DNA of 64,000 nt from Thermomonospora catenispora (GTDB lineage: Bacteria > Actinomycetota > Actinomycetes > Streptosporangiales > Streptosporangiaceae): assembly GCF_006363815.1 (NCBI RefSeq), contig NZ_RRYT01000001.1, positions 21,530 to 85,529 on the forward strand, written 5' to 3'. The notes beneath the pieces are model-generated. The model ran no database searches. It had not been told where the DNA came from and saw nothing but the letters and a program-made list of their open reading frames with translations. A program made the position numbers and the translations under genes. Positions 1 to 9,551 of the stretch are shown in pieces; the first letter of the stretch is position 1, and every line of letters starts with the position of its first letter.

Positions 1-2
1 CC

Positions 3-1550
3 GGCAAGATCGCCGAGCTGGAGCGCCGCAGGCACGAGGCGGTCCACGCGGGCTCGGCCAAGGCGGTCGAGAAGCAGCATGCCAAGGGCAAGATGACCGC
101 CCGGGAGCGGATCGAGGCCCTGCTGGACCCGGGCTCGTTCGTGGAGTTCGACGAGCTGGCCCGGCACCGCTCGACCAACTTCGGGATGGAGCGCAACCGT
201 CCCTACGGCGACGGGGTGGTCACCGGCTACGGCACCATCGACGGCCGGCACGTGGCGGTGTTCAGCCAGGACTTCACCGTGATGGGCGGATCGCTGGGCG
301 AGGTCTTCGGCGAGAAGATCTGCAAGGTCATGGACCACGCCCTCAAGACCGGCTGCCCGGTGATCGGGATCAACGACTCCGGCGGCGCCCGCATCCAGGA
401 GGGCGTGGTGGCGCTCGGCCTGTACGCGGAGATCTTCAAGCGGAACGTGCACGCCTCCGGCGTGATCCCGCAGATCTCGCTGATCATGGGGCCGTGCGCG
501 GGCGGCGCGGTGTACTCGCCGGCGATCACCGACTTCATCGTGATGGTCGACCAGACCTCGCACATGTTCATCACCGGCCCGGACGTGATCAAGACGGTGA
601 CCGGTGAGACGGTGACCATGGAGGAGCTGGGCGGCGCGCACACCCACAACACCAAGTCGGGCGTGGCGCACTACCAGGCCGCGGATGAGAACGACGCGTT
701 CGAGTACGTCAAGGCGCTGCTGTCGTACCTGCCGTCCAACAACCTGTCCGATCCGCCGGCCTTCGAGGCGCCGGTGGACCTGGACCGGGTCGACGCCGAG
801 TGCGCGGCGCTGGACACCCTGATCCCCGACTCGCCGAACCAGCCCTACGACATGCACACGGTGATCGAGCACGTGCTCGACGACGGGGAGTTCCTCGAGG
901 TCCACCCGCTGTTCGCGCCCAACATCATCTGCGGGTTCGGCCGGGTGGAGGGCCACTCGGTCGGGGTGGTGGCCAACCAGCCGATGCAGCTGGCCGGAAC
1001 GCTGGACATCGACGCCTCGGAGAAGGCCGCCCGGTTCGTGCGGACCTGCGACGCGTTCAACATCCCGGTGCTGACCTTCGTGGACGTGCCCGGCTTCCTG
1101 CCCGGCACCGACCAGGAGTACGGCGGGATCATCCGGCGCGGCGCCAAGCTGCTGTACGCCTACGCCGAGGCCACCGTGCCGCTGGTCACCGTGATCACCC
1201 GCAAGGCCTACGGCGGGGCCTACGACGTCATGGGCTCCAAGCACCTGGGCGCCGACATCAACCTCGCCTGGCCGACCGCGCAGATCGCGGTGATGGGCGC
1301 GCAGGGCGCGGTGAACATCCTCTACCGGCGGGAGCTGGCCGCCGCCGAGGACCCCGACGCCCGGCGCGCCGAGCTGATCACCGAGTACGAGGACACGCTG
1401 GCCAACCCCTACATCGCGGCCGAGCGCGGCTATGTGGACGCGGTGATCAAGCCGTCGGAGACCCGCGGCCAGGTGATCCGGGCGCTGCGGGCGCTGCGCG
1501 GCAAGCGGGCCTCGCTGCCGCCCAAGAAGCACGGCAACATCCCGCTGTGA
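3..1550 (+). CDS. pccB: Acyl-CoA carboxylase beta (carboxyltransferase) subunit, 5' end missing
   Basis: This is the carboxyltransferase subunit of a biotin-dependent acyl-CoA (propionyl/acetyl-CoA) carboxylase. It moves the carboxyl group from biotin to the acyl-CoA, feeding malonyl- or methylmalonyl-CoA synthesis. The reading frame is open from base 3, and the residues before the first ATG (93) already look like the family N-terminus (ELERRR, then [14 protein letters not shown]), so the true start lies outside the window. Both crotonase-like halves are present, with the oxyanion-hole glycine runs [11 protein letters not shown] and [12 protein letters not shown] in the first and [13 protein letters not shown] in the second. 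The gene is followed after 40 bp by the epsilon subunit. The biotinylated alpha partner could be the gene at 26681. Acyl specificity (acetyl or propionyl) cannot be fixed by eye. Confidence 0.95.
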   Translation, partial: GKIAELERRRHEAVHAGSAKAVEKQHAKGKMTARERIEALLDPGSFVEFDELARHRSTNFGMERNRPYGDGVVTGYGTIDGRHVAVFSQDFTVMGGSLGEVFGEKICKVMDHALKTGCPVIGINDSGGARIQEGVVALGLYAEIFKRNVHASGVIPQISLIMGPCAGGAVYSPAITDFIVMVDQTSHMFITGPDVIKTVTGETVTMEELGGAHTHNTKSGVAHYQAADENDAFEYVKALLSYLPSNNLSDPPAFEAPVDLDRVDAECAALDTLIPDSPNQPYDMHTVIEHVLDDGEFLEVHPLFAPNIICGFGRVEGHSVGVVANQPMQLAGTLDIDASEKAARFVRTCDAFNIPVLTFVDVPGFLPGTDQEYGGIIRRGAKLLYAYAEATVPLVTVITRKAYGGAYDVMGSKHLGADINLAWPTAQIAVMGAQGAVNILYRRELAAAEDPDARRAELITEYEDTLANPYIAAERGYVDAVIKPSETRGQVIRALRALRGKRASLPPKKHGNIPL

Positions 1551-1590
1551 CCCCGTCGAACCCGTCGAGTCCCGTTCCGAGGAGGTCCCG

Positions 1591-1815
1591 GTGAGCGCTC
1601 AGGACAGACCGGTGCTGCGGATCGTCCGGGGAGACGCCACGCCCGAGGAGGTCGCCGCGCTGGTGGCGGCGCTGAGCGCGCGGGCCGCGGCGGCCGCGGC
1701 GGCCGCGGGCGAGGGTTCGCGGCCCAGGTCGCTGTGGGCGGACCGGTCGGCGATGATGCGCCGGTCGCTGCCGTACGGGCCGGGCGCCTGGCGGGCGTCG
1801 ACGCTGCCGCGCTGA
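1591..1815 (+). CDS. accE: Acyl-CoA carboxylase epsilon subunit
   Basis: This 74-residue protein has the hallmarks of the small actinobacterial epsilon subunit, which binds the beta-subunit hexamer and raises carboxylase activity. The N-terminus LRIVRGDATPEEVAALVAAL is the conserved part of the family. It is followed by an Ala-rich linker and a basic C-terminus ending in a W-x-x-S motif (GAWRASTLP). The start is GTG, preceded by GAGGAGG-like purines (TCCGAGGAGGTCCC) at good spacing. It lies 40 bp behind the beta subunit in the same direction, so the two are very probably co-transcribed. The Ala-rich linker varies widely in this family, so its composition is not informative. Confidence 0.88.
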   Translation: MSAQDRPVLRIVRGDATPEEVAALVAALSARAAAAAAAAGEGSRPRSLWADRSAMMRRSLPYGPGAWRASTLPR

Positions 1816-1983
1816 CGGGCGGGCCGGGCGCCGGCGCGGTCGGCGCCCCCGTTCCCGGGCCGATCCGCCGCCCGGAACGGGGGTGTTCGCCCTTGCTCGT
1901 CGGGGATGTCGCCGGGGGAGCCACGCGGTGAGCAGGGCGGTTCCCCACCCTGGGGGCCCGCCCGCGAATAAGGTAGAAGGCCC

Positions 1984-2973
1984 ATGGCTACCTCGGAGCT
2001 CGTTCCCCAGCCCGCCCGCTACGCCGTTTTCGTGGACGCGGGATACCTCTACGCTGCCTCGGGGGCGCTGCTCTTGGATGCCACCTCGCGCCGCGAGTAC
2101 CGGGTGGCGGCCGAGAAGCTGATCCTGGCGCTGACCAGCCACGCCGCCGAGGGGCTGCGGGGTGAGCTGCTGCGGGTGTACTGGTTCGACGCCGCGCCGC
2201 GCCGCCAGCCGACCGTGGACCAGCGGGTGATCGCCAACCTGCCGCTGGTGAAGCTGCGGCTGGGCAATCTGAACGCCCAGGGCCAGCAGAAGGGCGTGGA
2301 CGCCCAGCTGCGCGCCGACCTGGAGTCGCTGGCCCGGCACCGCGCCATCACCGACGCGGTGCTGCTGGCGGGAGACGAGGACATGCTGCCCGCCGTGGAG
2401 GCGGCCCAGTCCTACGGGGTGCGGGTGCACCTGTGGGGGGTGGAGCCCACGCACGGCTCCAACCAGGCCGAATGGCTGGTGTGGGAGTCCGACACCGTGG
2501 AGGTGCTCACGGCCGACTTCCTGCGCCCCTACTTCACCAAGGCCAAGGCCCTGCCGGTGCCGTCGGCGCCGGCGCCGCGCGCCCCGTCCTCGGCCAAGCC
2601 CTCCCCGGTGCCCTCCCCGTCCCAGGTGTTCGCCGGCCGGGTCCCGGCGACCAGGCCCGTTCCCCAGGCGGGCGGACGGCCCGCCGGCGGCTCGTCGGGG
2701 AGCGCGCACTCCGACGCCAAGCTCGGCCCCGACCGCGCCCAGATGCTGGAGATCGGCGAGCACATCGCGCAGAAGTGGCTGTTCGAGCGGGGGCGCGACA
2801 ACATCCGGGACCTGCTGCCCGGCCCGATCCTCCCCCCGGTCATCGACAAGGAGCTGCTGATCGAGGCCGAGAAGGAGCTGGGCCGCTCGCTGCGCCCCTA
2901 CCAGGAGGCCCGTACCTGGCTCCGCGACGGCTTCTGGGACCGGGTGTACCGCGAGTTCGGCATCCGCGCCTGA
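1984..2973 (+). CDS. NYN (PIN-like) domain protein, putative RNase
   Basis: The 329-residue protein starts with an NYN domain (about residues 12-165), a PIN-like fold found in Mg-dependent RNases. Visible acidic motifs are VFVDAGYLY near the start, TDAVLLAGDEDM near residue 125 and a VRVHLWG strand after it. A Pro/Ala/Ser-rich linker (about 190-240) leads to a C-terminal helical region (about 245-329). The ATG follows an AAGGTAGAAGG purine stretch. It stands alone between the carboxylase genes and the DNA repair pair. The family is common in actinobacteria without a defined substrate; RNase activity here is inferred from the fold and the conserved aspartates. Confidence 0.8.
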   Translation: MATSELVPQPARYAVFVDAGYLYAASGALLLDATSRREYRVAAEKLILALTSHAAEGLRGELLRVYWFDAAPRRQPTVDQRVIANLPLVKLRLGNLNAQGQQKGVDAQLRADLESLARHRAITDAVLLAGDEDMLPAVEAAQSYGVRVHLWGVEPTHGSNQAEWLVWESDTVEVLTADFLRPYFTKAKALPVPSAPAPRAPSSAKPSPVPSPSQVFAGRVPATRPVPQAGGRPAGGSSGSAHSDAKLGPDRAQMLEIGEHIAQKWLFERGRDNIRDLLPGPILPPVIDKELLIEAEKELGRSLRPYQEARTWLRDGFWDRVYREFGIRA

Positions 2974-3182
2974 GGCGGCCCCGCACCGATCGCCCGCACC
3001 GATCGCCCGCGCCGGGCGCGGCCCTCCGGGCGTCCCGGTCCCCCGCCCGCTCCCTCGTCCGCTCTCCCGCCGGTCCCCGGCGGAGCGCGACCCCGGCCCG
3101 TCCCGCCGCGTCCGCCGGCGCGCCCACGAGCGCGTCCGATTTCCGCCGGTGCTCCGGCGGGTCGTGGGGTTAACTCGAGGGG

Positions 3183-4637
3183 GTGTTGGACTTCGACTCC
3201 TGCTATCGAGCGGTCGTGGCCCGGGACGCCCGGTTCGACGGGCGGTTCTTCACCGCGGTGCTCTCGACGGGGATCTACTGCCGGCCGGTGTGCCCGGCCC
3301 GCACGCCGGCGCGGCGGAACGTGCGGTTCTACGCGGACGCCGCGGCGGCGGAGGCGGCCGGGTTCCGGCCGTGCAAGCGGTGCCGCCCCGAGGCGTGCCC
3401 CGGATCGGCGCACTGGGACTTCCGCGGGGACCTGGTGCGGCGGGCGCTGCGGCTGATCGAGGACGGCGTGGTCGACGACCACGGGGTGCGGGGCCTGGCG
3501 GCGCGGCTGGCGGTGACCGAACGGCATCTGCACCGGCTGTTCGTGGCCGAGCTCGGGGCCTCTCCCAAGGCGGTGGCGCGCAGCCGGCGGCTGCGCCTGG
3601 CGCGGCGGCTGCTGCAGGAGACGTCGATGCCGGTGACGGACGTGGCGTTCGCCGCCGGGTTCGGCAGCGTCCGGCAGTTCAACGCGACGATGCGGCAGGT
3701 GTACGGGCAGACGCCCTCCCAGCTGCGCGGACCGCGTCCGGCGCCGGGACCGGGGCTGGAGCTGCGCCTGGCGGTGCGGCCGCCCTTCGCGGCGGCGGAG
3801 CTGCTGGAGTTCCTGGCCGCCCGCGCGATACCGGGGGTGGAGGAGGTCACGGCCGGACGGTACGTCCGGTCGGGGCCGGGCCCGTACGCGATCGAGCTGC
3901 TGCCCCGGGACACGCATGTGCTGCTGCGGGCCGACGCCCCGGACCTGCGGGACGTCGCCCGGCTGGTGACCCGCTGCCGGCGGCTGCTGGACCTGGACGC
4001 CGATCCGCACGCGGTGCGCCAGGTGCTGGGCGGCGACCCGCTGCTGGCCCCACTGGTGGAGCGGCGCCCCGGGCTGCGGGTGCCGGGCTCCTTCGACGGG
4101 TTCGAGACGGCGGTGCGGGCGGTGCTGGGCCAGCAGGTCTCGGTGGCGGCGGCCCGCACGCTGGCGGGCCGGCTGGTCCGGCGGTGCGGGGAGGCGCTGC
4201 CGCAGCCGGTGGGGACGGTGACGCACCGGTTCCCCTCGCCGGCGGCGCTCGCGGAGGCGGACCTGTCGGGGCTGGGTCTGACCGGCTCACGAGAGCGCGC
4301 CCTGCGCGCCCTGGCCGCCGCCGTCGCCTCCGGCGAGCTCGATCTGAGCGGCGGAGCGGACCCGGCCGAGACCGCCGACAGGCTGCTGGCCCTGCCGGGC
4401 GTCGGCCCGTGGACGGCGGCGTACCTGGCCATGCGGGCGCTCGGCGACCCCGACGCGTTCCCGGCGGGCGACCTGGGCCTGCGCACCGCCGTCCGGGCGT
4501 TGACGGGCTCCTCGCCGACCCCCCGCGAGCTGACCGAACGAGCCGAGGCGTGGCGCCCGTGGCGCGCGTACGCGGTGATGCATCTGTGGGCGTCGCTGTC
4601 GGCGCCGTCCACCCCGACACTGGAGAAGGTCTCATGA
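3183..4637 (+). CDS. alkA: Ada-like regulator fused to AlkA 3-methyladenine DNA glycosylase
   Basis: This 484-residue fusion combines an adaptive-response sensor with a base-excision enzyme. The N-terminal Ada zinc domain (about 1-75) has four cysteines: Cys in GIYCRPVCPAR, then CKRCRPE. One of these accepts methyl groups from phosphotriesters in Ada. An AraC-type helix-turn-helix pair follows (about 85-180, ending VYGQTPSQLRG). The AlkA part (about 190-480) contains the HhH-GPD signature LPGVGPWTAAYLAMRALG, with the catalytic Asp in the AGDLGLR context. It starts at GTG 3183 after a purine-rich TCGAGGGG. The stop overlaps the ATG of the downstream methyltransferase by four bases, so alkylation sensing, excision and direct reversal form one translational unit. 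Autoregulation is expected by analogy with Ada. Confidence 0.93.
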   Translation: MLDFDSCYRAVVARDARFDGRFFTAVLSTGIYCRPVCPARTPARRNVRFYADAAAAEAAGFRPCKRCRPEACPGSAHWDFRGDLVRRALRLIEDGVVDDHGVRGLAARLAVTERHLHRLFVAELGASPKAVARSRRLRLARRLLQETSMPVTDVAFAAGFGSVRQFNATMRQVYGQTPSQLRGPRPAPGPGLELRLAVRPPFAAAELLEFLAARAIPGVEEVTAGRYVRSGPGPYAIELLPRDTHVLLRADAPDLRDVARLVTRCRRLLDLDADPHAVRQVLGGDPLLAPLVERRPGLRVPGSFDGFETAVRAVLGQQVSVAAARTLAGRLVRRCGEALPQPVGTVTHRFPSPAALAEADLSGLGLTGSRERALRALAAAVASGELDLSGGADPAETADRLLALPGVGPWTAAYLAMRALGDPDAFPAGDLGLRTAVRALTGSSPTPRELTERAEAWRPWRAYAVMHLWASLSAPSTPTLEKVS

Positions 4638-5200
4638 TCAATGCGACGGTCCTGGACACCCCCGTCGGGCCGCTGGCGCTGCTGGAGCACGACGGGGCGC
4701 TCGTCGGCGGCGGGTTCACCGCCGACCCCCGCGAGCTGCACGCCCGCCTGCATCCGACGCTGCGTGCCCACCCCCTGGTCGAGGTCGCCGACCTGGGCGA
4801 CATCGCCAAGGCCCACCTCGCCTACTTCGACGGCGATCCGACCGCCCTGGAGGCGGTCGCCGTCCACCAGCCCGGCACACCCCGCCGGGAACGCCTGCTG
4901 GCCGCCCTCCGCCGGGTCCGTCCCGGCGAGACCGTCACCTACGCGGAGCTGGCGGTCCGCGCCGGACTGGAGCGCACCGCCGCCCGGGCCGCGGGCCAGG
5001 CCTGCGCGCAAAACCTGGTCGCCCCGGCCGTCCCCTGCCACCGCGTGCTCCCGGCGGCCGGCGGCGCCGGTCTCGCCCGGTACGGCGGCTACTACTACGG
5101 CGCCGAGCGCAAGCGGTGGCTCCTGGAGCACGAGTCCGGCCGCCGGCCCGCCCCCCTGGTCGGCGTCAGTGCGGGGCGGGCTGGCGCCAGTACGGCATGA
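4634..5200 (+). CDS. ogt: Methylated-DNA--protein-cysteine S-methyltransferase
   Basis: This suicide enzyme transfers alkyl groups from O6-alkylguanine to its own cysteine. The active-site motif PCHRVL is present near residue 136 and is preceded by the helix-turn-helix-like segment GETVTYAELA that flips the base. The 188-residue length fits Ogt-type proteins lacking the Ada domain, which is supplied by the gene upstream. The ATG at 4634 overlaps the upstream stop (ATGA), implying coupled translation. The 3' end runs 35 bp into the convergent LysM/BTAD gene, so the two transcripts are antisense at their ends. Confidence 0.95.
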   Translation: MINATVLDTPVGPLALLEHDGALVGGGFTADPRELHARLHPTLRAHPLVEVADLGDIAKAHLAYFDGDPTALEAVAVHQPGTPRRERLLAALRRVRPGETVTYAELAVRAGLERTAARAAGQACAQNLVAPAVPCHRVLPAAGGAGLARYGGYYYGAERKRWLLEHESGRRPAPLVGVSAGRAGASTA

Positions 5201-8200
5201 GCTCCTCGATCAGGGCCTCGGTCTCGGGCTGCAGCTGATCGATCAGGGGGTCGGCGCCGAGCCGGCCGCGCAGCTCCTCGACGACCGTCCGCACCTGGGT
5301 CCGGTCCCCGGTGGCGTGCGCGGCGCGCAGCAGGTCGCGCCACAGGCCCTCGTCGCCGGGGGCCATCCGCAGGCCGGCGCGGGCGGCGCGGGCGGCGCCG
5401 CGGGCGTCGCCCTCCTCCAGGCGCATCACGGCCAGACGGTGGGCCACGTCGACGACCCGGGCGGTGGCCTCGTACTCCAGCGGGTCGGCGGCCAGCCAGC
5501 CGTACCGGCCGCGCGGACGATCGGCCAGCAGGGGGCCGCGGACCAGGTCCAGGGCGCAGGACAGGTAGGCGGCCTCGGAGGCGGGCTCGGCGGCCGACCG
5601 CCAGATCAGCCAGCGGAACACCGCCCAGTCGACGCGGACCTGCGACCCCAGCCTGATCCGGCCGCGGTCGTCGTAGTACAGGTTCGGGCGGCCGCGCGCG
5701 TCCCGGCCCAGCCAGTCGGCGACCCGGGCGATGCAGGCGTCGCGCACGGCGGTGCTGACGCCGCGCGGCCAGATCGCCCCGCCCAGCACGGTCGGGTGCA
5801 CCCCGCCGGGGTGGGTGGCCAGATACACCAGGATCTCGGTGCACAGGTCGCGGCGGCTGTCGTCCATCGGGCCGGGGGCGTCGATCTCGATCGGGCCGAG
5901 CAGGCGGATGTCCACCTCGCAGCGGTGCTCGGCGTGCGCGGGCTCCTCCCCGGCGGCCAGGTCGGCCAGCGGGGCGCCGTCCCGGCGGCTCGCCGTGCGG
6001 AACAGGTCGGCCACCGCGGCGTACTGCTCCTCGCCGATGAGCTGCGCCGCCACGTCGAACCCGAGGACTCCGGCGTGCAGCCGGCCCTCGGCGTCGACGT
6101 CCCAGGTCCAGGCCGCGCCCTGCACCTCCCCGGCGACCAGGTAGCCGGCCGCCGTCCGCTGCCCGGTGCGGGCCAGCGCCAGCAGCCGGTCCGCCTCCTC
6201 GGGGGCGGGCGGGTCGGCCATGATCAGGTAATGCGGCATCCAGGCCTCGCCGAACACCCCGCGGCATCGGCCGGTCAGCACCGAGTCCGCCCCGGAGGCC
6301 GCCAGCGCCTGCCGCACCTCCTCGCCGCGGGCCTCCAGCTCGGGCAGCGCGTCGTGCAGGGTGGGCACCGCCCGGACCCGATCGGGGGCGATCTCGGCCA
6401 GGCTGCGGCCCAGCTCGACGCCGAACCCGACCAGCGTGATCCGCATGTGGTCGGACCAGCGGTTGGTGGCCAGCTCCAGCGCGATGGCGGCGAGCACGGC
6501 GCGCCGGACCTCCGCCGGCCCGCGCACCGCGATGAGCCCGTGCGCGGCCTCCAGGTCCACCAGGATGCGGCCGGTCCGGTTGGTGCCCAGCGACACCAGC
6601 CCCGGGTAAGGCGCCAGCACGTCGCCCAGCTCGGCGGGGTCCATCTCCGCCAGCGCGTGCGCGGGCAGCCGCCACACCTGGCCGTCGTCGAACGACAGCC
6701 ACGGCTCGGGCGGGTTCGGGTCGGCGGGCGCGATCCACAGGTCCAGGCTCTCGGTCCCCAGGTGGACGCCGTAGACGGTGGGCAGGGTGCGACCGTCGGC
6801 GGCCAGCGAGCGGGACAGCTGCCGCAGCCCCAGGTCCAGCAGCCGCGCCCCTTCCTCGTCCCGGGCCACCCGCAGCCCCTCCTCGGCGCGCGCCGCCGCC
6901 CCCTCCGGACGGGGGATCATGGTCCCGGGGTCGCGGTGCAGCATCTGCTCGCGCCGTCGCCGGCCCAGCGCCGCGAGCACCCCGGCGGCCAGCAGCGACG
7001 CCGCCGCCAGCCCGTGCGGCCAGCTCAGCTCCGGCAGGGCGATCCCGCCGTCGTCGGCCTCGCGCCGCTCGGCCCCGGCGGTGGGCCGCGGCTCGGGCTC
7101 CGGGGAACGCCGCGGGGCGGGGGCCTGCGCCTCGGCCGGGTGCTCCGTCCGGTCCGGGGCGGGGGCCGAAGTCGCGGGCGGCTGCGGAGCCCGGGTCTGC
7201 GGTGGGGCGGGGGACGGCGTGGCCGGCGACGCCTCTCGGGGCGGCGGGGCGGGGGCCGAAGTCACGGGCGGCTGCGGGGCTCGTTCGCGCGGCGGGGCCG
7301 GGGCCTGCGCGTCGGGCGGGGCCTCGCCGCGCGGCGGGGCCTCAGGAAGCGCCTCGGAGCGGTCCGGAGGGGAGGGCTCCGCAGGGTCGGGGCGGGGTTC
7401 GCCGTAGCGGTAGTAATCCCCCAGATCCTCGACCGGGACGACCTCGGCGCCGACCGCGTCCGGGGGCAGCTCCAGGATCCAGCCGGGGCGGATCAGGCTG
7501 GCAATGGTCAGCTTGGAGCCGTCGGGCTGCACGCGCCCCTTGTTGAGCTCGTAGATCTCCCGGTAGCGGCGGCCGTCCCCCAGGCACTTGTCGGCGATCT
7601 CCCACAGGCTCTCGTGGTGGCGTCCCTGCGGAGGCTGCACCCGGTAGATCTTGGTGGTCCGCGTCCTGCGCACCGGCTCGGCCGCGGCTCCCCCGTCGAC
7701 GTCCGGCGCGGCCCGGTTCGTCGTCGCCGCGGCGGGCGGCGGGCCGGGCGGCGCCGGCGCGGTCGCGGCCATCGGCTGGAACTGCGCGGCCGCCGCCGGC
7801 GGCGGCCCCTGCTGGAGCAGGTCCCGTCCGGAGAACGCGGGCATCACCGCCGTCGTCGCGGTGAACAGCAGCAGCGCCGCCACCACCAGCCGGTGCACCA
7901 GCGACTGCAGCCCGCCCGCCAGCGGCACCCGGGCGGGCACCCCGACCCCGCGGATGCCGGCGTGCACCTCGACCGCCACGCAGGCCACCAGTTGCAGCCA
8001 TGCCAGCCACACGCAGGCGACCAGGACGGAGACGACCGATTCCGGGCCGAGCCGCCGGGTCAGGTCCTCCGCCGTGGGCAGCCGGTCGGGCAGCGGCGAG
8101 CCGAACACCAGCAGCAGCGCCACGGGCACCCCGACGACCAGCGCCGCCAGCGCCAGCAGCGCGCCCAACCCCGCCAGCACGTCGCCCGCGCTGCGCGTCC

Positions 8201-8228
8201 GGATCCTGACTGCTTCCCGTGGGGACAT
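5166..8228 (-). CDS. Membrane protein with LysM and bacterial transcriptional activator (BTAD) domains
   Basis: This 1020-residue protein ends the Tad operon. It has three N-terminal membrane segments (about 18-45, 63-88, 106-132) and a LysM-like region around residues 195-260 (SLWEIADKC, REIYELN, IRPGWILELP). A long Pro/Ala stretch contains repeats of the APQPPxTSAPAP type, and another membrane helix lies near 400-425. The C-terminal half ends in a helical BTAD repeat domain like those of SARP/AfsR regulators, without an obvious nucleotide-binding motif. Such LysM-BTAD proteins commonly sit beside actinobacterial tad genes, but their role is unknown. A link between the cell wall and pilus assembly is inference. 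The start is ATG 8228, eight bases after the stop of the last TadE-like gene. Confidence 0.75.
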   Translation of the reverse strand: MSPREAVRIRTRSAGDVLAGLGALLALAALVVGVPVALLLVFGSPLPDRLPTAEDLTRRLGPESVVSVLVACVWLAWLQLVACVAVEVHAGIRGVGVPARVPLAGGLQSLVHRLVVAALLLFTATTAVMPAFSGRDLLQQGPPPAAAAQFQPMAATAPAPPGPPPAAATTNRAAPDVDGGAAAEPVRRTRTTKIYRVQPPQGRHHESLWEIADKCLGDGRRYREIYELNKGRVQPDGSKLTIASLIRPGWILELPPDAVGAEVVPVEDLGDYYRYGEPRPDPAEPSPPDRSEALPEAPPRGEAPPDAQAPAPPRERAPQPPVTSAPAPPPREASPATPSPAPPQTRAPQPPATSAPAPDRTEHPAEAQAPAPRRSPEPEPRPTAGAERREADDGGIALPELSWPHGLAAASLLAAGVLAALGRRRREQMLHRDPGTMIPRPEGAAARAEEGLRVARDEEGARLLDLGLRQLSRSLAADGRTLPTVYGVHLGTESLDLWIAPADPNPPEPWLSFDDGQVWRLPAHALAEMDPAELGDVLAPYPGLVSLGTNRTGRILVDLEAAHGLIAVRGPAEVRRAVLAAIALELATNRWSDHMRITLVGFGVELGRSLAEIAPDRVRAVPTLHDALPELEARGEEVRQALAASGADSVLTGRCRGVFGEAWMPHYLIMADPPAPEEADRLLALARTGQRTAAGYLVAGEVQGAAWTWDVDAEGRLHAGVLGFDVAAQLIGEEQYAAVADLFRTASRRDGAPLADLAAGEEPAHAEHRCEVDIRLLGPIEIDAPGPMDDSRRDLCTEILVYLATHPGGVHPTVLGGAIWPRGVSTAVRDACIARVADWLGRDARGRPNLYYDDRGRIRLGSQVRVDWAVFRWLIWRSAAEPASEAAYLSCALDLVRGPLLADRPRGRYGWLAADPLEYEATARVVDVAHRLAVMRLEEGDARGAARAARAGLRMAPGDEGLWRDLLRAAHATGDRTQVRTVVEELRGRLGADPLIDQLQPETEALIEELMPYWRQPAPH

Positions 8229-8236
8229 CCGTGCCT

Positions 8237-8662
8237 CTAGGGGGTCTCGCCGGTCTCAGGATGAGCGGAGGCGGTCGAGGTCATCGTAAAGTCCCCCAGT
8301 CCGGGCACGATGCCGAGGATGTGAGCCTGTACCCGGATGGTGACGGTGACCCGGACCTCCTCGGTGCCGGGGACGCAGCCGCGCCCCGCGATGTCCTGCC
8401 GGTACGCCTCCAGCAGGTCGTAGGCGGCGCCGCAGGCCCTGGCGGTGTCGATCACCGGTCTCCCGGTGGCGCGCAGCGCGTCGGCGTCGATCTCGTCGGC
8501 CCCCGCCCGGGCGGCCTGCTCGGCCATGTCGGCGGCGCGCTGCCGGGCGTGGATGGCCAGCCCGCCGTCCACCAGCAGCCCGGCCAGCAACAGCACCGCC
8601 GGGGTGAGCAGCACCGTGTACATGGCGACGGTGCCGCGGTCGTCGCGTCGTCGCCCGGTCAT
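8237..8662 (-). CDS. TadE/TadG-like pseudopilin (third of three)
   Basis: This 141-residue protein begins with a short basic stretch and the TadE/TadG signature: RRRDDRGTVAMYTVLLTPAVLLLAGLLVDGG is split here as a charged start, RGTVAMY, and a hydrophobic helix of about 20 residues. The remainder is a small extracellular domain. TadE-like minor pseudopilins are membrane-anchored parts of the Flp pilus machine. The ATG at 8662 overlaps the preceding gene's stop by four bases. The C-terminal MTSTASAHPET region shows the Thr/Ser-rich character usual for these proteins. Confidence 0.75.
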   Translation of the reverse strand: MTGRRRDDRGTVAMYTVLLTPAVLLLAGLLVDGGLAIHARQRAADMAEQAARAGADEIDADALRATGRPVIDTARACGAAYDLLEAYRQDIAGRGCVPGTEEVRVTVTIRVQAHILGIVPGLGDFTMTSTASAHPETGETP

Positions 8663-9117
8663 GGCGCATCCCCCGGCGGACCGTCGGTGCCGCGGTAGGT
8701 GTAGGTGTCGATCGGCGCGACCGCGTCGCCGGTGAACGTGCGGGAGCCCGGCAGCCCCACCAGCGCCAGATCGCCGAGATCGACGGTGCAGGTCACGGTG
8801 ACGGTGACCCGGCCGCCGGGGCCCCACTGGGCGGTGTCGGCGAAGACCCGCGGGCCGCCCCGGCACCAGTGGTGGTCGGCCAGGCTCCGCGCGGCGGCCC
8901 GCGCGGCGTACGCCTCGGCCTCCCCGGCGCTGCGGGCGATGGACGCGGCCCGGGCGGCGTCCCGGGCGGCCCCCTCGATCTGGCTCCTGGCGTCCACCAC
9001 CCGTCCGGCCGCGGCCAGCAGCATCAGGAACATCACGAACACCGGGGCGAGCAGCACCAGCTCCAGCGACATCCCGCCGCGCTCGTCCCCGCGCCGCCCG
9101 AGCAGCCGCGCCCTCAT
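8659..9117 (-). CDS. TadE-like pseudopilin (second of three)
   Basis: This 152-residue protein has a TadE-type N-terminus: a basic RARLLGRRGDERGG, then MSLELVLLAPVFVMFLMLL as the membrane helix with the usual glutamate early in it. The short C-terminal ectodomain is rich in beta-type sequence (VTVTVTCTVDLGDLALVGLPG). Start ATG 9117 and stop 8659 overlap both neighbours by four bases, showing tight translational coupling across the three TadE-like genes. The function is inferred from family and position: a minor pilin-like part of the Tad apparatus. Confidence 0.8.
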   Translation of the reverse strand: MRARLLGRRGDERGGMSLELVLLAPVFVMFLMLLAAAGRVVDARSQIEGAARDAARAASIARSAGEAEAYAARAAARSLADHHWCRGGPRVFADTAQWGPGGRVTVTVTCTVDLGDLALVGLPGSRTFTGDAVAPIDTYTYRGTDGPPGDAP

Positions 9118-9551
9118 GGCAGCTCGCAGTCGGTGTCGCCGTCGTCGGGCCGGAAGCACTCGATCGGCCCGCCCGCCCGCTGGGTGACCGTGAACGTCAT
9201 GAACGGGATCACCCGCACCGCCGTGCCGTGCACCTCCACCCACCGGTTGTCGGCCCCGTCGGTGCTGGTCCGCGCCTCCAGATCGGTGAGCAGGCCGGAG
9301 CCGTACTGCCGGACGGACCGCAGCGCCCGCTCCCGGGCGAGCGCCGCCCAGTCGCCGCCGGGCTCGCTGCGGGCGACGCGGGCTCCGCTCTGCGCCGCGG
9401 CCAACGCCACATGCCGGGCGTGGAAGACCATCGCGAACTGCACCACGCACAGGATGACCAGGATGAGGGCGGGGGTGAGCAGGGCCAGCTCCATCGAGGA
9501 GGCCCCGCGGTCGCCTGCTCCGCGCCACCGGGACGTCCACCGCGCCGCCAT
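9114..9551 (-). CDS. TadE-like pseudopilin (first of three)
   Basis: This 145-residue protein opens with a basic segment and the TadE signature GASSMELALLTPALILVILC, where the glutamate at the fifth position of the helix is the usual mark of pilin-like processing. The rest is a periplasm-facing domain with a Cys pair near the end (ECFRPDD, DCELP) that could form a disulphide. Start ATG 9551 shares one base with the pilin stop (TGATG). No prepilin peptidase gene is visible in the window, so processing would rely on one encoded elsewhere. Confidence 0.8.
   Translation of the reverse strand: MAARWTSRWRGAGDRGASSMELALLTPALILVILCVVQFAMVFHARHVALAAAQSGARVARSEPGGDWAALARERALRSVRQYGSGLLTDLEARTSTDGADNRWVEVHGTAVRVIPFMTFTVTQRAGGPIECFRPDDGDTDCELP

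Noticed and set aside
7100..7370. Possible recombination or repeat hotspot in the LysM/BTAD gene
   Set aside because: The near-identical blocks encode Pro/Ala linker repeats (APQPPxTSAPAP) and are explained by low-complexity coding sequence.
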